Part shown: positions 1-8,272 of the stretch, one piece after another
Position numbering within the stretch: position 1 is the stretch's first letter
How the letters are laid out: the number at the start of each line of letters is the position of its first letter
From: Lysobacteraceae bacterium
Lineage (GTDB): Bacteria > Pseudomonadota > Gammaproteobacteria > Xanthomonadales > BQJN01
Length of the DNA: 32,425 bases
Direction: 5' to 3'
Assembly (NCBI GenBank): GCA_021604725.1
Contig: BQJN01000053.1
Span: 1 to 32,425, forward strand
Notes under the pieces: model-generated
The model's input: only the letters and a program-made list of their open reading frames with translations
Database searches by the model: none
What the model was told of the DNA's origin: nothing
Position numbers and translations under genes: made by a program

Positions 1-1
1 C

Positions 2-940
2 ACAGTCATCGTCACAGCTGCCCAGGTGAAGTCGTTCCCGCTTGAAGTGGAGGCCTTGGGCAATGCCTTTGCCAACGAGTCCATTGAGGTCCGTGCCAAA
101 ATCACCGCCACCGTCAATTCGATCAATTTCACCGAAGGCCAACAGGTCGAAAAAGGCGAAGTGCTGATCACATTGGAAGACAGCCAACCGCTGGCTGCGG
201 TTGCCACCGCGCGTGCAAATTTGATAGACGCCTCAGCTCAGTACAAACGATCCAGTGAATTGATTCGTTCGAATGCTGTATCGCAGTCTCAGCTCGACCA
301 GATCGAAGCGACCCGCGATGCCGCGCAAGCAGCATTGAATGCGGCACAGGCACGGCTTGAGGAGACAGTGATACGGGCACCTTTTTCTGGCCGTTTGGGG
401 CTGCGTCGCGTCAGCGTGGGTAGCCTGGTATCCCCGCAGACGATTGTCACTACGCTCGACGACACCAGTGTCGTTAAGGTTGATTTTGCGGTTCCCGAGA
501 TTTTCCTGTCCAGGTTGAGTACAGGATTGCCGGTGATCGCAAAATCGGTGGCCTGGCCGGACATCGAGTTCAATGGAGAGGTGGTCGCAGTAGACACGCG
601 GGTTGACCCTATCAGTCGTACCGTATCGGTTCGTGCCCTGGTTCCGAATGATGAGGGCCGCCTGCGGCCGGGTATGTTTTTGACCGTGCGATTGTTGAAA
701 AGTGATGAAGTGGGGTTGATGATTCCGGAAGGGTCGGTCGTCCCGGAACAAAGCATTCAATACGTTTTTACCGTCGATGACGCAGGTATGGTCAGCAAGA
801 AGCAAGTCGAGCTTGGCCGACGACGACCGGGCGAGGTAGAGGTCTTGGGCGGCCTGGAAGAGGGCGAGCGTGTCGTCTCGGAAGGTACCCAGAAAGTTCG
901 AGATGGAGCAACCGTTGAGGTTGTGGAGGCCAGCTCATGA
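2..940 (+). CDS. RND efflux periplasmic adaptor (membrane fusion protein), 5' truncated by window edge
   Basis: This is the adaptor subunit of a tripartite RND efflux pump. It would bridge the inner-membrane pump and an outer-membrane channel in the periplasm. The frame is open from base 2, so the first visible GTG at 26 is internal and the N-terminal signal or lipobox lies outside the window. Visible parts, in order, are a lipoyl half-motif (EGQQVEKGEVL), an alpha-helical hairpin rich in Ala, Gln and Arg (about residues 60-115 of the visible part), the second lipoyl half (RAPFSGRLG), and beta-barrel and membrane-proximal domains ending in EGERVVSEG. It overlaps the pump gene by 4 bases (ATGA), so the two are surely one operon. 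No outer-membrane factor gene is visible; it may lie upstream or be shared. The substrate cannot be told from sequence. Confidence 0.93.
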   Translation, partial: TVIVTAAQVKSFPLEVEALGNAFANESIEVRAKITATVNSINFTEGQQVEKGEVLITLEDSQPLAAVATARANLIDASAQYKRSSELIRSNAVSQSQLDQIEATRDAAQAALNAAQARLEETVIRAPFSGRLGLRRVSVGSLVSPQTIVTTLDDTSVVKVDFAVPEIFLSRLSTGLPVIAKSVAWPDIEFNGEVVAVDTRVDPISRTVSVRALVPNDEGRLRPGMFLTVRLLKSDEVGLMIPEGSVVPEQSIQYVFTVDDAGMVSKKQVELGRRRPGEVEVLGGLEEGERVVSEGTQKVRDGATVEVVEASS

Positions 941-3900
941 TCTTGTCAGACCAATCCGTTCGCCGACCGGTTTTCGCCGCCGTTGTCTCGGCACTTTTGG
1001 TGATTTTGGGCCTGGCCGCGCTGCGAGATTTGCCGGTTCGACAGTATCCAGATGTTGAAGCGCCGGTGGTGTCTATTGAAACCACCTACCGAGGTGCCTC
1101 TGCGGAAGTGGTCGAAACCAAGGTCACCCAGGTCATCGAAGACCGTATCGCTGGCATCGAAGGCATCGAAAAACTGACCTCCAGCAGTCGCGATGAGCGC
1201 TCTGATATTCGCGTCGAATTCGTGCTGTCGCGGGATATCAATGAGGCGGCGAACGATATTCGTGATCGCGTGGCTCGAGTTGTCGACTCCCTGCCGCAGG
1301 AAGCTGACCCGCCAGAAATCGCCAAAGTCGACACCAACTCATCGACGGTGATGTATTTGAATCTCACCTCAGACCGAATGAGCGGCCTGGAGTTGACTGA
1401 CTACGCCGATCGATTTTTGCTGGATCGGTTCAGTACCGTTCCCGGTGTTGCCCGGGTGCGCATATCCGGTGCCAGACGTTATGCCATGCGGATCTGGCTG
1501 GAGCGAGCTGCCTTGGCCGCACACGGTTTGACTGTTGCTGATGTTGAAACTGCGTTGCGCGCTGAAAATGTTGAGTTACCAGCCGGTCGGCTCGAATCGA
1601 CTGATCGCGAGTTCACCTTGCGTACCGATACTGGCTTCGTCCGTGAAGAGGACTTTCGGCGACTGGTGATTGGACGTGGGGCCGATGGTCAACTGGTCAG
1701 GCTGGGTCAGGTCGCGGATGTCAGATTGGGGGCTGAGAACGAACGCAGCATTGCGCGAGCTGACGGCATTCCCGCGGTTTCCTTGGGTGTTGAACAGCTG
1801 TCGAAGGCCAACAGTGTTGAGGTGTCCAAAGGGGTGCGGGCTGAGGTTGAGAAAGTAGACTCAGACTTGCCCGAGGGCATGCGCCTATCGGTCAACTATG
1901 ATCGTGCCGAATTTATCGAAGCGTCCATGAACGAGGTCTACAAGGCGCTCGGCTTCGCCCTGATCCTGGTGTTGGCCGTCATCTATTTGTTTCTCGGCAC
2001 GCTGCGCGCCACCATCATTCCGGCGCTGGTCGTGCCAATTTCCATTATCGCCACATTCATCGTCATGTCGGCGCTGGGCTACACCATCAATATTCTCACC
2101 TTGCTCGGCCTGGTGCTGGCTATTGGGCTGGTGGTCGATGATGCCATTGTCGTTCTTGAGAATATCTATCGCAAAGTGGAGGAGGGCCAACGTGGCCTGC
2201 TTGCCGCCTTGGATGGTTCAAAGGAAATTGGCTTTGCGGTCATTGCTACCACTCTGGTCCTGGTGGCGGTCTTTGTCCCGTTGTCATTCGTACAGGGTGA
2301 AGTAGGGCGGCTATTTCGGGAGTTTGGGATCACGCTGGCTGCAGCAGTGATCTTTTCCAGTCTAGTGGCGCTGACCTTAACGCCCATGCTGTGCTCCAAG
2401 ATGTTTCATCGCAGTGATCGCAAGAGCGGTCTGGCGGCATTCATCGATCGGATGTTTCGCAAGCTATCCAGCCGCTACGAGCGGGTGCTGTCGGGCGTAG
2501 TAAAGAAGCCCTGGCTGGCGCTGTTGGCCACGCTGGCGATCACCGTTTTGGCGGGGGGGTTGTTGCGCGTTTTGCCCACCGAGTATGCGCCAGCGGAAGA
2601 CCGCGGGGTGTTCTCGGTGGTCATCCAGGCCCCGGAAGGGGCGACGCTGTCGTATACAGACCGCTACGCCCGCGATATGGAAACGGTCCTGCTCGATGAG
2701 ATGGACCAGGGCGATACCGTGATGCGCTTCCTGACCCGTGTTCCTGGCAACTGGGGTGGGTCTGAAGTCAATAGTGCGCGCGCCATCGTGTTGCTCGAAC
2801 ATTGGGATGATCGAGAGGAACCCGATACAGCCGTAGTACAGCGGGTGAGCGATAAATTGCAGGAACTGCCCGGAGTTCGTGCCTTCGTACGAACCTCCCG
2901 TAGCCTGGGCATTCGTGGCGACGGCGACCCGGTGCAGTTGGTGCTGGGCGGGCCGGATTATGAACAGTTGAAGCTTTGGCGCGATCGCATGATTGAAGCG
3001 ATGGAGAACATGCCTGAGTTGACCGGGCCTGAGTCGGATTTTTACGAACGCAAGCCGCAGATGAAAATCAGTGTAGACCGAGATCGTGCTGCGGCACTGG
3101 GCGTTTCGCTGTCGGTGGTGGGGCGGACTCTGGAAACCATGCTCGGCTCGCGAACGGCCACGACCTATGTTGATCGGGGCCGAGAATACAACGTGGTATT
3201 GATGGGGCGTGATGCCGACAGGGCCAGCCCCAACGATCTGACCAACTTGTATGTTCGCTCCAGCACGACCGGACAACTGGTGCCTTTGTCCAACCTGGTA
3301 CAAATCAGTGAAGAGGCCGGGGCAGCTGAGTTGAATCGAAACAATCGTATGCGCTCGATCACTGTCAGTGCCGGCCTGGCCGAGGGTGTGCGCTTGGGTG
3401 AGGCAATCGAAGCCCTGCGTGAGGTGGCTCAGGCCACATTGCCGGCCAGCGCCAGGCTCAGTTGGGATGGCGAATCCGAGGAATTCCTGGAGTCGGGCTC
3501 ATCGCTCTACATCACTTTCGGGCTGGCGCTGCTAATCGTGTTTTTGGTGCTCGCTGCGCAATTCGAAAGCTTCATCAATCCCATCGTCATACTGGTGACG
3601 GTGCCTTTGGCCTTAAGCGGTGCGTTGCTCGGGCTGTGGGCTTATGGAGGCAGTGTCAACGTATTCAGTCAGATCGGCGCAGTGTTGCTGATCGGCCTGT
3701 CGGCGAAAAATGGCGTGTTGATCGTTGAATTCGCCAACCAACTTCGAGACCGTGGCGTGGAATTTACTGAAGCGGTCCGTTCCGCTGCCGCAGTCAGACT
3801 GCGACCGATTCTGATGACCAGCGCCTGCACCACCTTCGGTGCAATGCCCTTGCTGTTGGCCGCTGGCGCTGGTGCCGAGTCCAGGCAACCTATCGGTGTG

Positions 3901-4089
3901 GTTGTGGTGTTTGGTGTCGCCATTTCGGCGGTACTGACTCTGTTTGTGGTTCCGGCGTTGTATACCTTGATTGCCCGCAACTCTCGCTCGCCCCATCACG
4001 TGTCACGGCTGATCGATCGAATGCGCTCAAAATCGGGTGCAAAAACGACGCCGCCAATCGACGGAGCAGAGACCTCAAGCAGCGGCTAA
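937..4089 (+). CDS. RND efflux pump inner-membrane transporter (AcrB/HAE1-like)
   Basis: Proton-driven inner-membrane pump of 1050 residues, the usual family length. It starts with a cytoplasmic/TM1 segment typical of the family (SVRRPVFAAV), followed by a periplasmic porter domain. The TM4 proton-relay motif GLVVDDAIVVLENI carries Asp401 and Asp402, equivalent to AcrB D407/D408. The TM10 lysine of GLSAKNGVLIVEF is Lys924, equivalent to AcrB K940. All key relay residues are therefore present and the protein should be functional. It follows the adaptor gene with an ATGA overlap. The pumped substrate is unknown; similar proteins export drugs, bile salts, dyes or lipophilic metabolites. The Ser/Thr-rich C-terminal tail is unremarkable. 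Confidence 0.96.
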   Translation: MILSDQSVRRPVFAAVVSALLVILGLAALRDLPVRQYPDVEAPVVSIETTYRGASAEVVETKVTQVIEDRIAGIEGIEKLTSSSRDERSDIRVEFVLSRDINEAANDIRDRVARVVDSLPQEADPPEIAKVDTNSSTVMYLNLTSDRMSGLELTDYADRFLLDRFSTVPGVARVRISGARRYAMRIWLERAALAAHGLTVADVETALRAENVELPAGRLESTDREFTLRTDTGFVREEDFRRLVIGRGADGQLVRLGQVADVRLGAENERSIARADGIPAVSLGVEQLSKANSVEVSKGVRAEVEKVDSDLPEGMRLSVNYDRAEFIEASMNEVYKALGFALILVLAVIYLFLGTLRATIIPALVVPISIIATFIVMSALGYTINILTLLGLVLAIGLVVDDAIVVLENIYRKVEEGQRGLLAALDGSKEIGFAVIATTLVLVAVFVPLSFVQGEVGRLFREFGITLAAAVIFSSLVALTLTPMLCSKMFHRSDRKSGLAAFIDRMFRKLSSRYERVLSGVVKKPWLALLATLAITVLAGGLLRVLPTEYAPAEDRGVFSVVIQAPEGATLSYTDRYARDMETVLLDEMDQGDTVMRFLTRVPGNWGGSEVNSARAIVLLEHWDDREEPDTAVVQRVSDKLQELPGVRAFVRTSRSLGIRGDGDPVQLVLGGPDYEQLKLWRDRMIEAMENMPELTGPESDFYERKPQMKISVDRDRAAALGVSLSVVGRTLETMLGSRTATTYVDRGREYNVVLMGRDADRASPNDLTNLYVRSSTTGQLVPLSNLVQISEEAGAAELNRNNRMRSITVSAGLAEGVRLGEAIEALREVAQATLPASARLSWDGESEEFLESGSSLYITFGLALLIVFLVLAAQFESFINPIVILVTVPLALSGALLGLWAYGGSVNVFSQIGAVLLIGLSAKNGVLIVEFANQLRDRGVEFTEAVRSAAAVRLRPILMTSACTTFGAMPLLLAAGAGAESRQPIGVVVVFGVAISAVLTLFVVPALYTLIARNSRSPHHVSRLIDRMRSKSGAKTTPPIDGAETSSSG

Positions 4090-4100
4090 TGCAAAGAAAA

Positions 4101-4120
4101 GCCCGGGTGCCGGCACGGGC
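4101..4120 (+). terminator. GC-rich hairpin after the RND operon, weak terminator candidate
   Basis: The sequence GCCCGGGTGCC followed by GGCACGGGC forms a strong GC hairpin with a small bulge, 11 bases after the RND pump stop codon. On the plus strand it is followed by CGACAAAAAAGC, not a U-tract, so it is not a canonical intrinsic terminator in that direction. On the minus strand it is followed by TTTTCTTT, but no minus-strand gene reads into it. It may protect the 3' end of the RND transcript or separate it from the yceD promoter. Confidence 0.35.
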
Positions 4121-4134
4121 CGACAAAAAAGCTT

Positions 4135-4163
4135 TTGCAGCAGTCATTTGAAGCCTGTAGAAT
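4135..4163 (+). promoter_or_regulatory. Candidate sigma-70 promoter for yceD-rpmF-fab
   Basis: A -35-like TTGCAG (4135-4140) and a -10-like TAGAAT (4158-4163) are separated by exactly 17 bases, in the gap between the RND operon and yceD. Transcription would begin about 4169-4171, only 2-4 bases before the yceD ATG at 4173. The message would then be almost leaderless. Spacing and matches are good, but no experiment supports it. Confidence 0.5.
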
Positions 4164-4172
4164 GGGCAGGTT

Positions 4173-4676
4173 ATGGCGCGCGATTTTCCTGAACTGATTG
4201 ATCCGTGGCGCATGATCGATATGCGTCGGGAATTCGGTGGAACCTTGCCGGTATCCAGATTGAAACGGTTGCAGAGCATGCTGGCAGACAGCAGCGGGCA
4301 ATTGGCGTTTGATCTGAACTTTCGGCGAGATACGCTTGATCGGGCATTAATCGACGTCACTGTGAGCGGACAAGTACAAATGGTTTGCCAGCGAAGTCTG
4401 GAGCCATTTGCGGTAACGGTCGCGGTCGACAATGTGCTTGCCTTGTATCGCCATGAGAGCGAAGAGCGCGGTGCCGAATGTGAATATGATCCGATACTGG
4501 TCAGCGATGGGCAGATATCGATCGCAGAATTGATTGAAGACGAGGTGATGCTTGCATTGCCCCTGGTGCCAAAAAATCCGCAACATGCGGTGATTGAGCC
4601 AGAGGTTGATGAGCAGGAGCCTGAGCCAACGCAGCCGAACCCGTTTGCGGTTCTGCAGCAGCTTAAAGATTCTTGA
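4173..4676 (+). CDS. yceD: YceD family (DUF177) protein, large rRNA accumulation protein
   Basis: A 167-residue protein of the YceD/DUF177 family, always found next to rpmF and linked to 23S rRNA accumulation and processing in bacteria and plastids. Recognisable features are the N-terminal LIDPWR segment (E. coli LDPVR), a central CQRS..PF where many members have CQRC, the acidic EDEVMLALPLVP stretch, and the conserved C-terminal tail PNPFAVLQQLK. The start at 4173 fits the family N-terminus. Only a weak AGG lies 2-3 bases upstream, and the likely promoter is very close, so leaderless translation is possible. It is followed 149 bases later by rpmF. The second Cys of the usual CxxC pair is Ser here. 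Confidence 0.9.
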   Translation: MARDFPELIDPWRMIDMRREFGGTLPVSRLKRLQSMLADSSGQLAFDLNFRRDTLDRALIDVTVSGQVQMVCQRSLEPFAVTVAVDNVLALYRHESEERGAECEYDPILVSDGQISIAELIEDEVMLALPLVPKNPQHAVIEPEVDEQEPEPTQPNPFAVLQQLKDS

Positions 4677-4723
4677 AGTCAAGCCAGGGCGGGCTTGATG
4701 CGATGGCCAAAAAATTAAAGGCC

Positions 4724-4752
4724 TTGAAAACAGGGCGATGTTTGACGATAGT
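4724..4752 (+). promoter_or_regulatory. Weak promoter candidate ahead of rpmF
   Basis: TTGAAA (4724-4729) and GATAGT (4747-4752) are 17 bases apart in the 149-base yceD-rpmF gap. This would give rpmF extra expression independent of yceD, as is common for ribosomal protein genes. The -10 box is poor, so this is only suggestive. The same gap also carries a short inverted repeat (TCAAGCC at 4679-4685 pairing with GGCTTGA at 4692-4698) just after the yceD stop, without a U-tract. Confidence 0.28.
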
Positions 4753-4825
4753 CGGACCTCTCCACTCAGGAAATGACGGGATGTCATGTCCTGGACAACG
4801 TATTTGATATTTGGAGTAGACAATC

Positions 4826-5023
4826 ATGGCAGTTCAAAAGAGCCGTAGAACCCCATCAACGCGCGGCATGCGTCGCGGTCACGATGACGTCAAGAAGGCG
4901 ACGTTGTCAATCGAGCCGACCACCGGCGAGACCCACCGTCGTCACCACGTCAGCGCCGAAGGTTACTACCGCGGTCGCAAAGTGGTCGATACGGTCGTTG
5001 AGTTCGACGCTGACGACGAGTAA
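4826..5023 (+). CDS. rpmF: 50S ribosomal protein L32
   Basis: A 65-residue protein with the diagnostic L32 N-terminus [17 protein letters not shown], the central TGETHRRHH and the C-terminal YYRGRKVV. It is a component of the large ribosomal subunit. No zinc-binding cysteines are present, so it is the C-minus type. The ATG at 4826 has a GGAG 9 bases upstream. In most relatives plsX follows; here fabH begins only 5 bases after the stop. Confidence 0.97.
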   Translation: MAVQKSRRTPSTRGMRRGHDDVKKATLSIEPTTGETHRRHHVSAEGYYRGRKVVDTVVEFDADDE

Positions 5024-5028
5024 GTCTG

Positions 5029-5994
5029 TTGTATTCGCGCATACTGGGCACCGGTAGTTATCTTCCGGAAAAGGTGCTGACCAACGCCGATCTTGAAAAG
5101 ATCGTCGACACTTCAGATGAGTGGATTACCGATCGCACCGGTATTCGTGAACGACGTGTGGCTGCCGAAGGGCAGACCACAGGAGACCTGGCGGAGCAAG
5201 CTGCACGCGCGGCGATCAAGGCCGCGGGCATCAAGGCCAAGGACCTCGACATGGTTGTGGTCGGAACCACCACGCCCGATATCGTTTTTCCAAGCACAGC
5301 GTGCTTGTTGCAGAGCAGATTGGGCTGCACCGGGACCGCCGCAATGGACGTCAATGCGGCTTGTTCAGGCTTCATCTATGCGCTGTCGGTGGCTGACAAG
5401 TTCATTCGCTGTGGCGATGCCAGGCGTGTGTTGGTGGTTGGTGCCGAAACTCTGACGCGCATGATCGATTGGTCCGATCGCGGAACTTGCGTATTGTTCG
5501 GTGATGGCGCTGGTGCAGTTGTTCTGGAAGCCAGCGAAGAAGCCGGCATTCTGTCAACCCACATCCACGCCAATGGCGATTATTCCGACCTTTTGCAAAC
5601 TGAGGTTGGTGTATCTCGTGGCTTCAAGGCGGAAGAAGGCGGGGGCGTTCGTGTCCTGATGAAGGGCAACGAGGTGTTCAAAGTCGCAGTGCGTACTTTG
5701 GGCCGTATCGTCGACGAGACGCTGGAAGCAAATGGGCTGAAAAAGTCCGATATCGATTGGTTGATTCCACATCAAGCCAATATGCGCATTATCTCGGCCA
5801 CTGCCAAGAAGCTGGAGATGCCAATGGACCGCGTTATCGTCACTGTTGACCGACATGGCAATACATCTGCCGCATCGGTGCCGTTGGCGCTGGATGAGGC
5901 GGTACGAAGCGGACGCGTCAAACGCGGCGAAATGTTGCTTCTTGAGGCCTTTGGTGGCGGCTTTACCTGGGGTTCAGCACTGCTGAGGTACTAA
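5029..5994 (+). CDS. fabH: Beta-ketoacyl-ACP synthase III (KAS III)
   Basis: Catalyses the first condensation of type II fatty acid synthesis, joining acetyl-CoA (or another acyl-CoA) to malonyl-ACP in the cytoplasm. The protein is 321 residues and starts with a TTG codon read as [13 protein letters not shown], which matches the E. coli FabH N-terminus residue for residue, so TTG is well supported. The catalytic triad is visible: Cys112 in NAACSGF, His248 in IPHQAN and Asn278 in RHGNTSAAS. The C-terminus [18 protein letters not shown] is typical. It begins 5 bases after rpmF, with a GAG about 8 bases upstream inside the rpmF end, so it is probably translationally coupled to rpmF. Confidence 0.97.
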   Translation: MYSRILGTGSYLPEKVLTNADLEKIVDTSDEWITDRTGIRERRVAAEGQTTGDLAEQAARAAIKAAGIKAKDLDMVVVGTTTPDIVFPSTACLLQSRLGCTGTAAMDVNAACSGFIYALSVADKFIRCGDARRVLVVGAETLTRMIDWSDRGTCVLFGDGAGAVVLEASEEAGILSTHIHANGDYSDLLQTEVGVSRGFKAEEGGGVRVLMKGNEVFKVAVRTLGRIVDETLEANGLKKSDIDWLIPHQANMRIISATAKKLEMPMDRVIVTVDRHGNTSAASVPLALDEAVRSGRVKRGEMLLLEAFGGGFTWGSALLRY

Positions 5995-6056
5995 GCCCGT
6001 GTTCGCCGGCTTACGCCGAGCGAGCAAACATCCAACACAATGGAAAGGGAGTGATC

Positions 6057-6995
6057 GTGTCCAATTACGCCTTTGTTTTTCCCGGCCAGGGGTCCCAGTC
6101 CATCGGCATGTTGGCCGACCTGGCGCAAGCCCATTCGGCCATCAAGGAAACCTTTGATCAATGTTCTGAAGCGCTCGGCTATGACCTGTGGGCGCTTTGT
6201 CAGGATGGGCCCGAGGATCGGCTCAATATGACCGAGTACACGCAGCCCGCTCTGCTGGCCGCTGGCGTGGCGGTATGGCGCAGCTGGCAGCAGGCCGGTG
6301 GTGGCCAACCGTCAGTAATGGCCGGTCACAGCCTCGGCGAATACACAGCGTTAGTTTGTGCTGGTGCCATGTCATTGGTCGATGCCGTCAAGTTGGTCGC
6401 TCTGCGCGGGCAACTGATGCAAAAAGCGGTACCCGCAGGCCATGGCGCAATGGCTGCGATTCTGGGGCTCGAAGGACAGGCCTTAACAGACGTGTGCGAC
6501 GCTGCAGCGCAAGGTCAAGTCGTCAGTCCAGCCAACCTCAACGCGCCGGGTCAAGTGGTTATCGCTGGCGATGCTGATGCGGTCGCGCGAGCGATTGCCA
6601 TGGCCACCGAAGCCGGTGCCAAACGAGCTATTCCATTGGCCGTCAGTGCGCCCAGCCACTGTGACTTGATGTTGCCGGCAGCTCAATCGCTGGCGGAGAA
6701 ACTGGTTGAAATCGAGCTTTCAGTACCAAACATTGCGGTGGTACAGAATGCCGACGCTGCGGTGATGGAAAATGCCGAGCAGATTCGCGATGCACTGAAG
6801 CGTCAGCTCTATCAGCCGGTACGTTGGACCGAATGCGTGCAGAATATGGCATCGATGGGTGCCGACACCCTGGTCGAGTGTGGTCCAGGCAAGGTCCTGA
6901 CTGGTTTGGCCAGACGCATCGATCGCAGCCTGAAAGCGGTCGCAATCGGTGAACCGGCTGGCTTTGATGCATTGATGGGAGAGTGCAATGGGTGA
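6057..6995 (+). CDS. fabD: Malonyl-CoA:ACP transacylase
   Basis: Transfers malonyl from CoA to acyl carrier protein, supplying the extender unit. The start is placed at the GTG at 6057, not the in-frame GTG at 6051. AGGGAG (6046-6051) then lies 5 bases upstream, and the protein begins MSNYAFVFPGQGSQ like its relatives. The nucleophile is the Ser of GHSLGEY. The oxyanion-hole GQGSQ, the Arg of VALRGQLMQ, the catalytic His of SAPSHCDLM and the terminal VECGPGKVLTGL are all present. It overlaps fabG by 8 bases. About 313 residues, the normal length. Confidence 0.96.
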   Translation: MSNYAFVFPGQGSQSIGMLADLAQAHSAIKETFDQCSEALGYDLWALCQDGPEDRLNMTEYTQPALLAAGVAVWRSWQQAGGGQPSVMAGHSLGEYTALVCAGAMSLVDAVKLVALRGQLMQKAVPAGHGAMAAILGLEGQALTDVCDAAAQGQVVSPANLNAPGQVVIAGDADAVARAIAMATEAGAKRAIPLAVSAPSHCDLMLPAAQSLAEKLVEIELSVPNIAVVQNADAAVMENAEQIRDALKRQLYQPVRWTECVQNMASMGADTLVECGPGKVLTGLARRIDRSLKAVAIGEPAGFDALMGECNG

Positions 6996-7713
6996 ATTGA
7001 CAGGTAAAACAGCGCTGGTGACTGGCGCGACACGCGGCATCGGTGCTGCGATCGCCGAAGCGCTCGCGGCCACCGGGGCTACAGTGATTGGAACCGCAAC
7101 CAGTGAAGCTGGCGCTCAAAGTATTACCGAAGCGCTCGGTGAACGTGGTGAAGGCAAAGTCCTCAATGTAGGTGACAGCGAGCAGGTGACGGCGCTGATC
7201 AAGGCCATCGGCCCGGTCGATATTTTGGTCAACAATGCTGGCATCACTCGCGATCAGTTGTTGATGCGCATGTCAGACGATGACTGGGATAGCATCATGG
7301 ACGTTAACCTCAAGTCGGTCTATCGCTTGAGCAAGGCGTGTTTGCGAGGCATGATGAAGGCGCGTTGGGGACGGATTATTTCAATTGCATCAGTTGTGGG
7401 GTTGACCGGTAATCCTGGGCAAGCCAACTATGCAGCGGCCAAGGCCGGTATGATAGGGTTCTCCAAGTCCCTGGGGCAGGAGATTGGAGCAAGAAACATT
7501 ACGGTCAACGTGGTCGCGCCGGGCTTTATAGACACCGACATGACCAAGGCGTTGGATGAAGATCAACGTAGTCGACTGCTGAATCAGGTGCCTTTGGGCA
7601 GGCTTGGCGCAGCCAGTGATATTGGCAATGCCGTGGCATTTTTGGCGTCGGAAGGCGCAGGTTATATCACGGGTGAAACGCTGCACGTAAATGGCGGCAT
7701 GTACATGGCTTGA
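6988..7713 (+). CDS. fabG: 3-oxoacyl-ACP reductase
   Basis: NADPH-dependent reductase of 3-ketoacyl-ACP, second step of each elongation round. It is a 241-residue short-chain dehydrogenase with the cofactor loop TGATRGIG (residues 12-19), NNAG (82-85), catalytic Ser135 (IASVV) and the Tyr148-xxx-Lys152 pair in NYAAAKAG. The ending ITGETLHVNGGMYM is characteristic of true FabG rather than other SDRs. The ATG lies inside the end of fabD, an 8-base overlap that suggests translational coupling. Confidence 0.97.
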   Translation: MGELTGKTALVTGATRGIGAAIAEALAATGATVIGTATSEAGAQSITEALGERGEGKVLNVGDSEQVTALIKAIGPVDILVNNAGITRDQLLMRMSDDDWDSIMDVNLKSVYRLSKACLRGMMKARWGRIISIASVVGLTGNPGQANYAAAKAGMIGFSKSLGQEIGARNITVNVVAPGFIDTDMTKALDEDQRSRLLNQVPLGRLGAASDIGNAVAFLASEGAGYITGETLHVNGGMYMA

Positions 7714-7757
7714 GGCCGTTCGATAGCAATCGATTGGCAGCAGGCGCAACAAATTTG

Positions 7758-7786
7758 TAGATTCAACCATGCGACTCCCATACAAT
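7758..7786 (+). promoter_or_regulatory. Candidate promoter for acpP
   Basis: TACAAT at 7781-7786 is a good -10 match, with a poor -35 TAGATT at 7758-7763 and a 17-base spacer. It sits in the 108-base fabG-acpP gap. A private promoter makes sense because acyl carrier protein is needed in far larger amounts than the enzymes around it. The -35 is weak, so confidence is moderate. Confidence 0.4.
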
Positions 7787-7821
7787 GGCGATCGCGCGAA
7801 CTTTGAGAGGTAACGCAACCG

Positions 7822-8064
7822 ATGAGCAGCATCGAAGAACGAGTCAAGAAAATTGTCGTCGAACAACTCGGCGTCAAGGAAGATGAAGTCACCGCCAACG
7901 CGTCTTTTGTAGACGACCTTGGGGCCGACTCTTTGGATACCGTGGAGCTGGTTATGGCACTGGAAGAAGAATTCGAGTGCGAGATTCCAGACGAAGAGGC
8001 CGAAAAGATCACCAGCGTTCAGCAGGCGATCGACTACGTTACGGAACACGTCGGCGACTCTTGA
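7822..8064 (+). CDS. acpP: Acyl carrier protein
   Basis: A small acidic 80-residue carrier that holds growing acyl chains on a phosphopantetheine arm. The attachment Ser37 is in the invariant [18 protein letters not shown]. The helix IV region [17 protein letters not shown] is standard. GAGAGG lies about 11 bases before the ATG. It stands between fabG and fabF as in E. coli and has its own promoter-like sequence upstream and hairpins downstream. Confidence 0.98.
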   Translation: MSSIEERVKKIVVEQLGVKEDEVTANASFVDDLGADSLDTVELVMALEEEFECEIPDEEAEKITSVQQAIDYVTEHVGDS

Positions 8065-8133
8065 TTCGTTGTTGCTCCGGACACGTTCCGGGGTGATGCG
8101 TTTTCAAGTTTTTGGGAGGGATCCCACCACAAG

Positions 8134-8159
8134 GCTGCGTGCTTGATTGAGCTCGCAGC
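8134..8159 (+). terminator. Imperfect hairpin downstream of acpP, possible attenuator
   Basis: GCTGCG (8134-8139) pairs with CGCAGC (8154-8159), flanked by AAG/CTT, and is followed by TTTCGTGTTTCTGG, a broken U-rich stretch. It lies 70 bases after acpP and could reduce read-through into fabF, giving the excess of acpP over fabF message expected from its function. The stem is short, the loop large and the U-tract interrupted. Confidence 0.3.
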
Positions 8160-8228
8160 TTTCGTGTTTCTGGCGTTTGTCGAATGCAGTGACGCTTTAG
8201 CGGGCTGCGAAGGCAATAGATAACCAAA

Positions 8229-8247
8229 TGCCCAGAGCATCTGGGCA
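8229..8247 (+). promoter_or_regulatory. Perfect 8-bp inverted repeat 25 bases before fabF
   Basis: TGCCCAGA and TCTGGGCA form a perfect 8-base-pair stem around the three bases GCA, ending 25 bases before the fabF ATG at 8273. It is not followed by a U-tract, so it is not a terminator. It could be a dimeric repressor site, an RNA stem influencing fabF translation, or a processing site between acpP and fabF. Function is unknown. Confidence 0.45.
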
Positions 8248-8272
8248 GACCAAATATTGAGGATTGCGATAA

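Noticed and set aside
2464..3303. 279-codon open frame on the minus strand inside the RND pump gene
   Set aside because: It lies wholly antisense to a clear pump gene, has biased Gln/His/Arg composition typical of a reverse-frame shadow, and matches no family.
6051..6056. GTG at 6051 as the fabD start
   Set aside because: The purine-rich ribosome site overlaps it; GTG at 6057 has proper spacing and matches the family N-terminus.
7390..8049. 219-codon minus-strand frame covering the end of fabG and acpP
   Set aside because: It overlaps two certain genes and their promoter; the composition is that of a complementary-strand shadow.
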